Assembly: GCA_036502005.1 (NCBI GenBank)
Contig: DASXZH010000072.1
Coordinates: 1 to 52,477 of the forward strand
Direction of reading: 5' to 3'
DNA: 52,477 nt
From: DASXZH01 sp036502005
GTDB taxonomy: Bacteria > Armatimonadota > Fimbriimonadia > Fimbriimonadales > Fimbriimonadaceae
Shown here: piece after piece, positions 7,806 through 16,340 of the stretch
Layout: every line of letters begins with the position of its first letter
Position numbering within the stretch: position 1 is the stretch's first letter
Notes under the pieces: generated by a model
Seen by the model: the letters and a program-made list of their open reading frames with translations, nothing else
Database searches by the model: none
Told to the model about the DNA's origin: nothing
Program-made: the position numbers and the translations under genes

Positions 7806-7885
7806 CTAGTTTGTCATTGCGAGGAGCTTCAGTGCGACGTAGTCGCGGCTGAAGCGACGCGGCAACCTACTTGGCATTCCACCGG
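7806..7885. repeat. Right inverted repeat of the GIY-YIG unit
   Basis: This is the reverse-complement partner of 7360-7438. It starts 16 bp upstream of the GIY-YIG start codon, so any promoter for the gene must lie within or next to it. The palindrome core (CTTCAG...CTGAAG) is intact in both copies, with the single substitution falling in the small inner loop region. Confidence 0.85.
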
Positions 7886-8039
7886 ATTGAAGTTTAAACG
7901 CACCAACAGAATGTGGAGCTAGCAGTGCGACCATCTTTATTTGAACATTATCTCAACACATTCCGAGCGGGTTGTGGAGTCGCGATACGCAACAAGAATG
8001 AAAATCGCCCCTCTAACCCGAAGAAACGAAGCGCTTTAG

Positions 8040-9032
8040 CTAGTGCTTTGGCCCCGGAAACGCCATCCGATAATATTTGCGATACAGTTTTTCAAAAGCC
8101 GGGCCCCAGTTGTGGACCTGATTTCGAATGATCCAGAAATCCAAGATTCGGTTACCTTTTTGTCCATGCTCGGCAAAGGCATTGAATGTGAGGCGATCTT
8201 GATCAAGCTTATCGTCAACACTTGAGTCGGGCTCTCTAGTAACCGAACTTCTCCTGCATGAAAGTTCAAGGGCGTTTCTCAGCGCCTTCACATCACTGGC
8301 CGACTTAATTGGGACTGAGCGGAAATACTTGCCCACCCACTTTTCTTCGTCGGTCGCCAGGAAACGGAACTCAGCGCTCCTAAGAATAGAGTCGGGCATG
8401 AGTGAGGCGCCTTTTCTTATGGATGAGTTGGGTAGCCAGCCAAGGGGTGCTGAGCCTGAAACTGGCAGCGGCGTATAGCGGGGGGTTTTTCCGGCAGAGG
8501 GATAGCTTTCGTTGTTAAATTTAGGGTGATGCGCGTAGTGCCAAGATATCTTACTGGCGCGCGCCAGGATATCTGAATCCGAAAGCTCACCACCAATGCG
8601 GTCGTACTCCAACATGCCACCAGGATAGTATTCCGAGATACAGTAACCGATCCTATAAAACTTCTCCAGAGCGGATGGGCCAGTTCTCAACAACTGGATT
8701 TCACTAATATTGTCGAGCCACGTGCCCGATTCTTTTGAGGACTCTCTCAAACCCAACTTTCCACGAACGAGCGTATATAGAATGAATTGGCCTGCTTCGT
8801 AATATCCGTCCCTTGGCTTTCCTGGCAGAAGTTTTAAGACGTAGATACAGCCGCTTTTCTTTGCTGCCATAAAGCCTTCCAATCTTCTTGAGTCTTGCGA
8901 CGTCAAGGGCCGTCCGCTATACCATCCTTGAAAAAAGTTGCCTGCCCAGGTTCCGGCGGCGGAGGGGCGTTTTGCGGGAGCGCCGGTCGCCAGGCCCAGA
9001 ATTAGGACTGCAGCCACTGCCCAGAGTTTCAT
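8040..9032 (-). CDS. Secreted protein of unknown function
   Basis: The 330-aa protein starts at the ATG giving MKLWAVAAVLILGLATG, a clear signal peptide with likely cleavage near GAPA-K. A TTG one codon upstream is an alternative. The mature part has no motif I recognise. It is rich in Trp, Tyr and Arg (ILDFWIIRNQVHNWG, KLYRKYYRMAF near the C-terminus) and has three Cys. It may be an exported enzyme or surface protein. It is transcribed away from the AAA/WD40 gene. The region downstream, towards the GIY-YIG unit, carries nothing else convincing. Confidence 0.7.
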   Translation of the reverse strand: MKLWAVAAVLILGLATGAPAKRPSAAGTWAGNFFQGWYSGRPLTSQDSRRLEGFMAAKKSGCIYVLKLLPGKPRDGYYEAGQFILYTLVRGKLGLRESSKESGTWLDNISEIQLLRTGPSALEKFYRIGYCISEYYPGGMLEYDRIGGELSDSDILARASKISWHYAHHPKFNNESYPSAGKTPRYTPLPVSGSAPLGWLPNSSIRKGASLMPDSILRSAEFRFLATDEEKWVGKYFRSVPIKSASDVKALRNALELSCRRSSVTREPDSSVDDKLDQDRLTFNAFAEHGQKGNRILDFWIIRNQVHNWGPAFEKLYRKYYRMAFPGPKH

Positions 9033-9035
9033 CAA

Positions 9036-9452
9036 CCTGTTTTACCGCCGATTTACGATCGGGTCGAACTAATCCATTAGGATTTCCCTGCCCGAAGGCC
9101 CAAATGTCCCCAAAAAAGAAAAACCTGGATTTATCACCTCCACGTCTGGACTTACATCAACAAAACCAAAACCCCAACAAAAACCCGCGGCGCTCAACAA
9201 ATACGGAATACACAAACTTTGAACCTATACCGCCCGACACAATCCGCCGCAATCCGCCAGAATAACTTCAAAATCCTATCATGCCGGCGTTACGAAGACC
9301 CCGCCATAAACCGCCACATTCCGCCGCAATAGGTGCAAACCACGCCCATACAGTCCGCTACAATTCAACGACCCCGCCACGATGGCAAAAGGGCTTTTCT
9401 ACCTACCTGAACCCCAACCGAACTCCAGTTGTTGTACCATCCATAAAGACGA
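9036..9452. other. Long upstream region of the AAA/TIR locus with CCGCC-type repeats
   Basis: No gene is supported in these 417 bp. From about 9240 to 9360 there is a cluster of degenerate direct repeats built on CCGCCGCAAT and CCGCCA (for example 9242-9263 and 9309-9331), spaced at about 10-11 bp. Such phased sites could be regulator-binding sites for the downstream gene pair. No confident -35/-10 pair was seen. Confidence 0.35.
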
Positions 9453-12400
9453 ATGATCACAGAGCCGGGCGCAACGGTTAAAGACTTCTACGTCGTCGGT
9501 GGGACGCTGCCGATGGAAGCGGAGAGCTACGTCGTCCGCGAGGCGGACCGCAGGCTTTTTGCCGCCCTCCAAGGCGGCAACTTCTGTTACGTGCTCAACT
9601 CAAGGCAGATGGGCAAATCGTCGGTCTGCGTGCGCACCAAGGTCGAACTCGAAAAGGCTAACGTAAGAACCGCCTTCGTCGACCTCACCAAAATCGGCGG
9701 CCGCAACGTTAGCCCCGAGCAGTGGTACGCCGGCATTCTCGTTGAGATCGGCCGAAGCCTCAACCTTAGAACGGAGCTGATGGCGTTCTGGAAGGACCAC
9801 CAGCACCTAAGCCCCATGCAGCGGCTGTTCAGCAGCCTAAGGGAGGTTGTCCTCGCCAAAATCGAGCAACCGGTAGTGCTGTTCATCGATGAAATCGATG
9901 CCACCCGCTCGCTTTCATTCAGCGCCGATGAGTTCTTTGCCGCCGTCCGCGAGTGCTTCAACCGCCGGGTTCAGGACCCCGAATACAAGCGCTTAACCTT
10001 TTGCCTTCTCGGCGTGGCCGTCCCTAGTGATCTGATTCAGGACACGAGAACAACTCCTTTCAATATCGGCGAGCGCATCCTCCTAAGCGACTTCACCCTA
10101 GAAGAAGCGATGGAGTTTGCCAACGGCCTCGACGGCCGCGGCGAGCTTGTAAAGCGCGTCCATTACTGGACTCACGGCCATCCATTTCTAACGCAAAGCC
10201 TTTGCCAGGCTGTTGCCAAGGATCCAGCTATCCAAACGGAAGCCGACGTCGATGCCCTTGTCCAGCGCGATCTGTTCGACCCCAAAGCGAGAGACACCAA
10301 CATCAACCTTGCCGACGTTAGTTCCCGCGTTCTCAATGGCTACACGGATGGCGAAGATGTTCAAAAATACCGCGCCGATGTCCTTTCCGCCTATCAGACA
10401 TCTCTAAAAGGAAGCCGAAAGCTCCTGGATGACGAGGCCAACCGCATCGTCGCCATTCTCAAAATGTCCGGCCTTGTAAGGCCCGATGGCAAAGCGCTCG
10501 TACCTCGAAACCGAATCTACGAGCAGGTTTTCAACAAAGAGTGGATCAAAGAGAATATGCCCGGCCAAGAGCTGCGCCGGCAAAAGAAAGCCTACTGGCT
10601 GGGCGTGATCCGAACCGGGGTTATCGCGGCCGTTATCGTGATCAACGTAGGCTTTTTGATGATCGATTACAAGCTGGCGGCACATCGAAACAACACTCTA
10701 ATGTTGGAAGCGCGAGGCCAGCGCGATCGGGCGAGATATGAAGCCTATGTAGCAGATGTGAACCTAATGCGCACTGCTTACGAGGACAACGAAACGATCT
10801 TTCTCCGAAAGCTGCTGAATGACACGGCCACAAACCCATTTCGCAACATCGAATGGAATTACTGGAACAGCAAGCTTAATGATACGCCTCTTAGGGTCGA
10901 TGAGCCGCAAGGGGCGGGCAACTCAGATATAACGGATGATGGAAAGCAGATTTCCATTATCGATAAGCAGACACAAAAACTTTTTCTGTACTCATATCCT
11001 GATCTTCATCCCCTGGGTTCCTATGCTGTGCCCAAGGGCTGCTACCAGCTAAACGTCAATGGAAAGTGGCTTGTCCTTAATATCGCCACCTGGCCTAAAC
11101 TGGGCGTCACCGATCTGGCGGGACAAAAGCTTGGCGATATTACCATCGAGAACGAATCCGGCTATAAGCTTCAAGGCATTACGGGCGGTAAAGAAGCGGT
11201 TGCGTTTGCTCTCTTCTCCGCCTATCCTAAGCCGCAGGTTCTCTTCACCGTGTGGGGATTTCATCCAGTAAGGGAGATTGCAAGAACCACTGTTCCAGGT
11301 GTGAATGCATTATCTGTGGGAATCGCTAGCCATGGTGAGGAGATTGCCTACCAGGAATACGATCCGGAAACGCGGGTGGTCAAGGTCGTGGTTCGAGCCA
11401 CGAACGACTGGCATCTTATCGATGAAATGCCCTCGACCGCAGTTACCAATGAATACATTTTTTCGAAAGATGCACATCGCTTGCTTGTCACAAACACGGC
11501 GGGCGGTATTATCGTTCGTGACGTCACGGCCCACCGGAACTTGCTGGTGCGACAAACGAACCATGCTATTAGTGCGGCGTCTGCTTCCACCGATCTGAGC
11601 AGATTCTTGGTTTTTGGGCCGAACATGGCCGTCGATGTTTGGGATCTGGCCTCCGGAAAAGTCATAGCCTCAAAGATCGGCGCCTTCGACTCCACACTGG
11701 CGCCCGACGGTAAATCCTTTGCCGTGAGCGGGGACGGAACCAGGATCTATACCGACATTTCAACAAAGGCTACACCGTTGCCGTCGGTATCGAGCGGAAG
11801 AGTTTTTGGCACAAATAGCGCGGGGGACATTATCACAGCAAAAGACGGAAGGCTGAGTTCGTTAAATCCAGTGACCCTCGCCAAGGCCCCCGAAACTTGG
11901 GACAGTATTTCACAAGACATGGACTGGGGTGGATCCTCAATTGATAAGGACCAGATGATGATCGAGAATACGTCCACCGGCCAAAAATTGGGCAACTTCC
12001 CATCAAGTTCCCCCTTTCAATTTGCTCCTAACAAGGCTGGCACTTTTATCGCTGAGGCGAATCTTTCTAGAACCACCGTAGCAATGCTCGATGCCTCTGG
12101 CAAGAAGCAATGGGAGTGGTCGTGCGATAACGCTCCCATCGATAGCATTAGATGGTCCCACGATGAGAGGTATCTCGCGATTGGAACCTACCAAGGCAAC
12201 GCCTACATCCTTGACGCAACAACCGGCAGGCTCTTGCGAAGCTTGTTCGGAATTAATCCAATCGGCACAACTGCGTTCAGTCCGGATGATCGGTTGCTCG
12301 CCGTAGCACCCATTCAATCCAGCAGCGAGTTTCAGATATTCGATTGGCGGGTGGGGGCTTCGCTTGTTGCTCTGGGCCACTCAGGCGCTATCACAAACGT

Positions 12401-12617
12401 TCAGTTCTCGCCTGATGGAGCGCGCGTGCTGAGCTCCAGCATGGACGGAACGGCCCGGCTTTGGGACCCTAATACGGGCCGTGAACTCCTTAGGCTGGGA
12501 GATAAAGAAACAAGGCTTGCCGCCGCATGGTTCGCCGCTGACGAAAGCTGCATCTACGCCGTGGACGACAAGGGATTCGTTCACACTTACCCAACTTCTG
12601 TGCCCTCAGGAACCTAG
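9453..12617 (+). CDS. STAND-like AAA ATPase with one membrane helix and C-terminal WD40-type propeller
   Basis: The 1054-aa protein begins with an AAA-like (AAA_35-type) NTPase domain, about residues 10-370. It has a Walker A at 49-57 (NSRQMGKSS, Lys55) and a Walker B in PVVLFIDEID. A single transmembrane helix follows at about residues 380-402 (GVIRTGVIAAVIVINVGF), then a beta-propeller-like region with degenerate WD40 repeats to the C-terminus. The last repeat is the clearest (HSGAITNVQFSPDGARVLSS and MDGTARLWDPNTG). The layout suggests a cytoplasmic ATPase switch anchored in the membrane with a sensing propeller. It lies 30 bp upstream of the cyclase-TIR-AAA gene, which has a related AAA domain, so the two probably work together. 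Function is inferred. Confidence 0.85.
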   Translation: MITEPGATVKDFYVVGGTLPMEAESYVVREADRRLFAALQGGNFCYVLNSRQMGKSSVCVRTKVELEKANVRTAFVDLTKIGGRNVSPEQWYAGILVEIGRSLNLRTELMAFWKDHQHLSPMQRLFSSLREVVLAKIEQPVVLFIDEIDATRSLSFSADEFFAAVRECFNRRVQDPEYKRLTFCLLGVAVPSDLIQDTRTTPFNIGERILLSDFTLEEAMEFANGLDGRGELVKRVHYWTHGHPFLTQSLCQAVAKDPAIQTEADVDALVQRDLFDPKARDTNINLADVSSRVLNGYTDGEDVQKYRADVLSAYQTSLKGSRKLLDDEANRIVAILKMSGLVRPDGKALVPRNRIYEQVFNKEWIKENMPGQELRRQKKAYWLGVIRTGVIAAVIVINVGFLMIDYKLAAHRNNTLMLEARGQRDRARYEAYVADVNLMRTAYEDNETIFLRKLLNDTATNPFRNIEWNYWNSKLNDTPLRVDEPQGAGNSDITDDGKQISIIDKQTQKLFLYSYPDLHPLGSYAVPKGCYQLNVNGKWLVLNIATWPKLGVTDLAGQKLGDITIENESGYKLQGITGGKEAVAFALFSAYPKPQVLFTVWGFHPVREIARTTVPGVNALSVGIASHGEEIAYQEYDPETRVVKVVVRATNDWHLIDEMPSTAVTNEYIFSKDAHRLLVTNTAGGIIVRDVTAHRNLLVRQTNHAISAASASTDLSRFLVFGPNMAVDVWDLASGKVIASKIGAFDSTLAPDGKSFAVSGDGTRIYTDISTKATPLPSVSSGRVFGTNSAGDIITAKDGRLSSLNPVTLAKAPETWDSISQDMDWGGSSIDKDQMMIENTSTGQKLGNFPSSSPFQFAPNKAGTFIAEANLSRTTVAMLDASGKKQWEWSCDNAPIDSIRWSHDERYLAIGTYQGNAYILDATTGRLLRSLFGINPIGTTAFSPDDRLLAVAPIQSSSEFQIFDWRVGASLVALGHSGAITNVQFSPDGARVLSSSMDGTARLWDPNTGRELLRLGDKETRLAAAWFAADESCIYAVDDKGFVHTYPTSVPSGT

Positions 12618-12647
12618 TAGCCCCGGTTTAATATAGAATAGGTCCTA

Positions 12648-14708
12648 GTGGATGCGATGATCAAAGAACAGCGGACAGAGATCGCCCATGTCCTCTTCTT
12701 GGACATCGTGGAGTATTCCAAGCTGTCCACATCTGCCCAATCCAAGCTCATTTTTGAACTTACAGGCCTGGTTAATTCGACCGAAACCTACCAGAACGCC
12801 AGAAAGCTCGACCACGTTTTGCCGATTCCCACCGGCGATGGAATGGCATTGTTGTTCTTTGAAGATATTGTCTCTCCGGCCCAGTGCGCAGTTGAGCTTG
12901 CCCCGCTGCTTAAGGCAAATAACATGGCCATTCGCATGGGAATCCACAGCGGCCTGGTTCGACGCCAAACCGATATCGCCGGGAACGATAACGTGGTGGG
13001 TGAAGGCATCAACACCGCGCAACGGATCATGTCCTTTGCCGACGACGGGCACATTCTCATTTCCTCCCAATATGCCGATTGGCTGCGGCAGTTCGACGAG
13101 TGGCTTCCGCACATTAAGCCGTTAGGGGAGTGCGAAACCAAGCATGGCGAAAAGCTCATCGTTTTTAGCCTATGTGGTGAGGGCTTTGGGCGCTCCGATA
13201 TGCCAAAGGCTTTCTGCAAGCCGCCTGAACAGGTTCACAGAGTGCCGACAAGCGGTTTGGATGTCGTTCTCCTCTACCGACGTAACACTCACCCCGATGA
13301 CGAGGTGCTGGGCTTAATCGAGAAGGAGCTTTCCGGCAGGGGGCTAAACGTTTTTGTAGATCGCCATTTAAAGATCGGCGTCGACTGGGCCAAAGCGATC
13401 GAGCAGCGCATTCGTAGCGCCGACGCAGTCGTGGTTATGCTTTCCGACGCGGCGGCGGGCAGCGAGATGTTGGAATACGAGCTTGAAACCGCCTACGACG
13501 AAAATCGCAAAAGCGGCAAGCCTCAGATTTTGCCGATAAGACTCGGCACCGATAAGAAGGTTGAAGGGTCGATCGGGGCTCTGGTCAACGCTTTTAACTT
13601 TAAAGTCTGGGAAGGCCCGCAAGATAACGACAGGTTAGTGACGGATATTGTAGCCGCGCTTTTGAACCCAACGAAACCGGTCGATACACAGCATCTAGAG
13701 CCTGCCGGCGGAGCCGTCTCGCCTGATTCGCCGTTTTACGTTGCCCGCCGTACCGACGCTGAGTTTCTCTCCGCTATCTGCGCCAACGAAAGCATCATTT
13801 TGGTCAAGGGCCCTCGCCAGGTTGGCAAGACTTCTCTTATTGGCAGAGGAGCCAAATTTGTAAGGGAAGCCAGCTGGCGTCGGGCCATGACGGATTTCCA
13901 AAAGCTAAGCGGCCAGCAGCTTGCCTCCGAAGATGCCTTTTATAAAGTGCTGGCGGCGACCCTCGCCCGACAACTCAAGTTCCACTACGACTTCGCTGCA
14001 GAGTGGATAGACATTTTTGGGGCCAACATGAACATGGAGAACTTTGTGCGTTCTCTAATCGAGGATTCGCCAGACCCTCTCGTTTGGTTCATGGATGAGG
14101 CGGACAAGATCTTTGGCGTTCCTTATGCGAGCGACTTTTTCGGCCTCGTGCGCTCTTGGCACAACTCTCGGGCGACGGAGCCGGGAGGGCCCTGGGATCG
14201 GTTCACGATCGTGATCGGCTATGCGACGGAGGCACATCTTTTCATCCAGGATTTGAACCAGTCTCCGTTTAATGTCGGACGCCAAATCAAGCTTTCGGGC
14301 TTTAGTGAGCAGGAGATTGCCGATCTGAACATCCGCTACGGCTCGCCCCTCAAGTCCTCGCAGGACGTCTCCGAGCTTTACAAGCTGGTCGGTGGGCAAC
14401 CATTTCTTACCCGGAGGGCGTTGGACGTGCTCAGCTCCGGGCAACTCAGCTTTGCAGAGCTTATGGCCACTGCAGACCGCGATGATGGCCCCTTTGGAGA
14501 CCACCTAAAGCGTATTCTGATCGCGGTGTCGCAGGTGCCCAGTGTCTTGGAATCGATGCGTTCTTCGTTAGCCTCGCCGGATCTAAAAGACGACGATGGA
14601 TACCACCGGCTGCTGGCAGCGGGAATAGTCCAGTTGACCTCAGATAACAAGATCGCCCTGCGCTGCGACCTCTACAGCAAATACCTGCGGGCTCATTTGG
14701 GAGGTTAA
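12648..14708 (+). CDS. Nucleotide cyclase - TIR - AAA ATPase fusion protein
   Basis: The 686-aa protein has three domains. (1) Class III nucleotide cyclase, residues about 10-175: metal-binding Asp19 (FLDIVEYS) and Asp64 (PTGDGMALLF), transition-state Asn122 and Arg126 (GEGINTAQR). The usual purine-selecting Lys and Asp positions appear as Ile/Pro and Asn, so the substrate is not predictable. (2) TIR, about 203-340, with a candidate catalytic Glu278 in MLEYELETAY. (3) AAA-like NTPase, about 360-686: Walker A 388-396 (GPRQVGKTS), Walker B with Asp483-Glu484. The start is GTG at 12648; an ATG at 12657 is an alternative. A cyclase joined to a TIR effector recalls Pycsar-type logic in one chain, with the ATPase as a STAND switch. 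This role is inferred. It meets the HDOD gene tail to tail, with the two stop codons overlapping (14705-14708). Confidence 0.85.
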   Translation: MDAMIKEQRTEIAHVLFLDIVEYSKLSTSAQSKLIFELTGLVNSTETYQNARKLDHVLPIPTGDGMALLFFEDIVSPAQCAVELAPLLKANNMAIRMGIHSGLVRRQTDIAGNDNVVGEGINTAQRIMSFADDGHILISSQYADWLRQFDEWLPHIKPLGECETKHGEKLIVFSLCGEGFGRSDMPKAFCKPPEQVHRVPTSGLDVVLLYRRNTHPDDEVLGLIEKELSGRGLNVFVDRHLKIGVDWAKAIEQRIRSADAVVVMLSDAAAGSEMLEYELETAYDENRKSGKPQILPIRLGTDKKVEGSIGALVNAFNFKVWEGPQDNDRLVTDIVAALLNPTKPVDTQHLEPAGGAVSPDSPFYVARRTDAEFLSAICANESIILVKGPRQVGKTSLIGRGAKFVREASWRRAMTDFQKLSGQQLASEDAFYKVLAATLARQLKFHYDFAAEWIDIFGANMNMENFVRSLIEDSPDPLVWFMDEADKIFGVPYASDFFGLVRSWHNSRATEPGGPWDRFTIVIGYATEAHLFIQDLNQSPFNVGRQIKLSGFSEQEIADLNIRYGSPLKSSQDVSELYKLVGGQPFLTRRALDVLSSGQLSFAELMATADRDDGPFGDHLKRILIAVSQVPSVLESMRSSLASPDLKDDDGYHRLLAAGIVQLTSDNKIALRCDLYSKYLRAHLGG

Positions 14709-15679
14709 GCGGCTGCTTCCGCGCCGAGGTAGGAATCAAGCTGCTCAAGGAGAACTTTCTTCAGGTTAGCTTGCTCCTCGTCGGAAATATTGATCTCGAA
14801 GGAAACGAGTCCGGGGACATTAAGCTCCGTCTGCCAAGTTTCCATTCCCATTCCAAAAGATCGGGAAAGGGCGGAGGCATAGTTCAGGCAGCAGAGAACA
14901 CCCTGTTCTTCGGGCGCTTGCCACGGCTCGTGAATGTGGGTTAAGGTTTTCTTGAATATCTCCGGTAGTTCCCAGGTCTCGGCAGCGGCAGCGGCTAGGG
15001 CGGATGGATGTCTTTCGAAAGCGGCTAGGAATGTCTCGTCCAGAGATCTTCCGGTTCGTTTCGAGAACTCCATGATTCCGGTGTAGATCTTGGGCGCCAT
15101 TCGGGAAAGCAACACATAACCTAAATCGCTGAGCAATCCGGCCGCGAATATTTCGTCCGCCGACCATTTGCTTTCAAGGCCATCGGTGGCTTTCTTTCTG
15201 GCGAAGAGAAACTTCGAGAGGACACCCACCGCCAGCGAATGTCTCGCGAATTGGGCCTGGTTGAGCGTTGCATTGGGATCGGACTTAGAAAGATCCCGAA
15301 CCAGCAGGGAGGTCGCCAAGGCGCGAACGGAGCGTTGCCCCATTCTTAGAATTCCTGCTTTTATGCTTGAAACCTGGTTGCTCGGCTTTCCAAGTTGGCT
15401 ATTGCTGGACATTCGCAAGAACTCGGCGGAAAGGGCCGGATCACGGGCGATCAACTTCTCGATTTCCTGAGCCGATGCGTCTCCAGAGTCGATCATTCTG
15501 ATCAACTGCAACGCAGCAGTGGGTAGGACGGGGAGCGTTGCGACCCTCCTGCATAAAAGCTCTAAACGGGCAAATTGTTCGGCTGGCATAAAGTTCCAAG
15601 CAATATTCTTGGCAAATTTAGCCCAATCCTCACTTGGCTGTTGTCTTTTTATTGCCTTAATTCTTGATAGCGAAAGCAA
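14705..15679 (-). CDS. HDOD domain signalling protein
   Basis: The 324-aa protein carries an HDOD domain (about residues 40-250). It begins at CRRVATLPVLPTAALQL and continues through LIARDPALSAEFLRMSS and IKAGILRMGQRSVRALA to a degenerate metal site (AGLLSDLGYVLL, where active HD phosphodiesterases have HDxG). HDOD proteins usually act as non-catalytic signalling scaffolds. The start used overlaps the end of the upstream tag gene by 31 bp, so a later start is possible. Its stop overlaps the stop of the convergent cyclase-TIR-AAA gene, an unusually tight tail-to-tail arrangement. Confidence 0.8.
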   Translation of the reverse strand: MLSLSRIKAIKRQQPSEDWAKFAKNIAWNFMPAEQFARLELLCRRVATLPVLPTAALQLIRMIDSGDASAQEIEKLIARDPALSAEFLRMSSNSQLGKPSNQVSSIKAGILRMGQRSVRALATSLLVRDLSKSDPNATLNQAQFARHSLAVGVLSKFLFARKKATDGLESKWSADEIFAAGLLSDLGYVLLSRMAPKIYTGIMEFSKRTGRSLDETFLAAFERHPSALAAAAAETWELPEIFKKTLTHIHEPWQAPEEQGVLCCLNYASALSRSFGMGMETWQTELNVPGLVSFEINISDEEQANLKKVLLEQLDSYLGAEAAA

Positions 15680-16206
15680 GATGTGACGTGGTCGTTGATC
15701 ACTCCGGTAGCTTGCATATAAGCGTAGCAGATGGTGTTGCCAACAAAATTGAATCCTCTTTTTATCAGTACCTTACTGAGTGAATAGGAAAGCGGAGTAG
15801 AGGCAGGCAAACTACTGGTATCTTCCCATTCATTTTGGATGGGGGAGCCTCCGACGAAGTCCCATAAGAATTTGTCAAAGGAGCCAAACTCCTCCTGCAC
15901 TTTTAAGAAAGCTTGTGCATTCCTAACCGCCGATGCCACTTTGGCCCGATTTCGGATGATGTTGGCGGTTGCCAAGATCTGAACTTTTTCAGCTTCCGAA
16001 AGGTTGGCGACAAGTTGCGGATCGAAGTTGTGAAAGGCCTCGCGGTAGCCTTCTCTGCGTTTTAAGACAGTGGTCCAACTAAGGCCCGCTTGTGCGCCTT
16101 CGAGAATGAGCATCTCGAAGAGATGGCGATCATCGTGGGAAGGGACTCCCCACTCAGTATCGTGATAGGTTAGGTTCGGCTCTGACTGAGCCCAGGAACA
16201 ACGCAT
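15649..16206 (-). CDS. tag: DNA-3-methyladenine glycosylase I
   Basis: Tag removes 3-methyladenine from alkylated DNA in base-excision repair. The 185-aa protein starts at ATG 16206 (MRCSWAQSEPNLTYHDTEWG); a longer frame would run into repeat DNA. Family blocks are clear: YHDTEWGVP, LEGAQAGLSWTTVLKRR, IIRNRAKV, the RGFNFVGNTICYAYMQATG segment and the zinc-binding end VINDHVTSCFRY. Its 3' end overlaps the HDOD gene start region on the same strand, so they may be co-transcribed. Confidence 0.95.
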   Translation of the reverse strand: MRCSWAQSEPNLTYHDTEWGVPSHDDRHLFEMLILEGAQAGLSWTTVLKRREGYREAFHNFDPQLVANLSEAEKVQILATANIIRNRAKVASAVRNAQAFLKVQEEFGSFDKFLWDFVGGSPIQNEWEDTSSLPASTPLSYSLSKVLIKRGFNFVGNTICYAYMQATGVINDHVTSCFRYQELRQ

Positions 16207-16216
16207 GTGGATAGTG

Positions 16217-16338
16217 TGACGGGTGACAAGTGACGGGTGACGGGGAAATCTAAACCCCCATCCCAACCCTTCCCCCTCCGCCGGAGCGCAAGGGGAAGGG
16301 CATTCGGACGATTACGGCGTCACACGTCACTCGTCACC
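16217..16338. repeat. Inverted pair of heptamer arrays around palindrome B copy 2
   Basis: 16217-16244 is four 7-mers (TGACGGG, TGACAAG, TGACGGG, TGACGGG). 16318-16338 is three 7-mers of the complementary type (CGTCACA, CGTCACT, CGTCACC). Between them, 16252-16301 is the minus-strand copy of the GC-rich palindrome found at 6687-6736. The whole block lies between the stop of the secreted NG/Y-rich gene and the tag start. In the direction of those genes the palindrome ends in GGGATGGGGGTTT, terminator-like. Confidence 0.75.
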
Positions 16339-16340
16339 TC

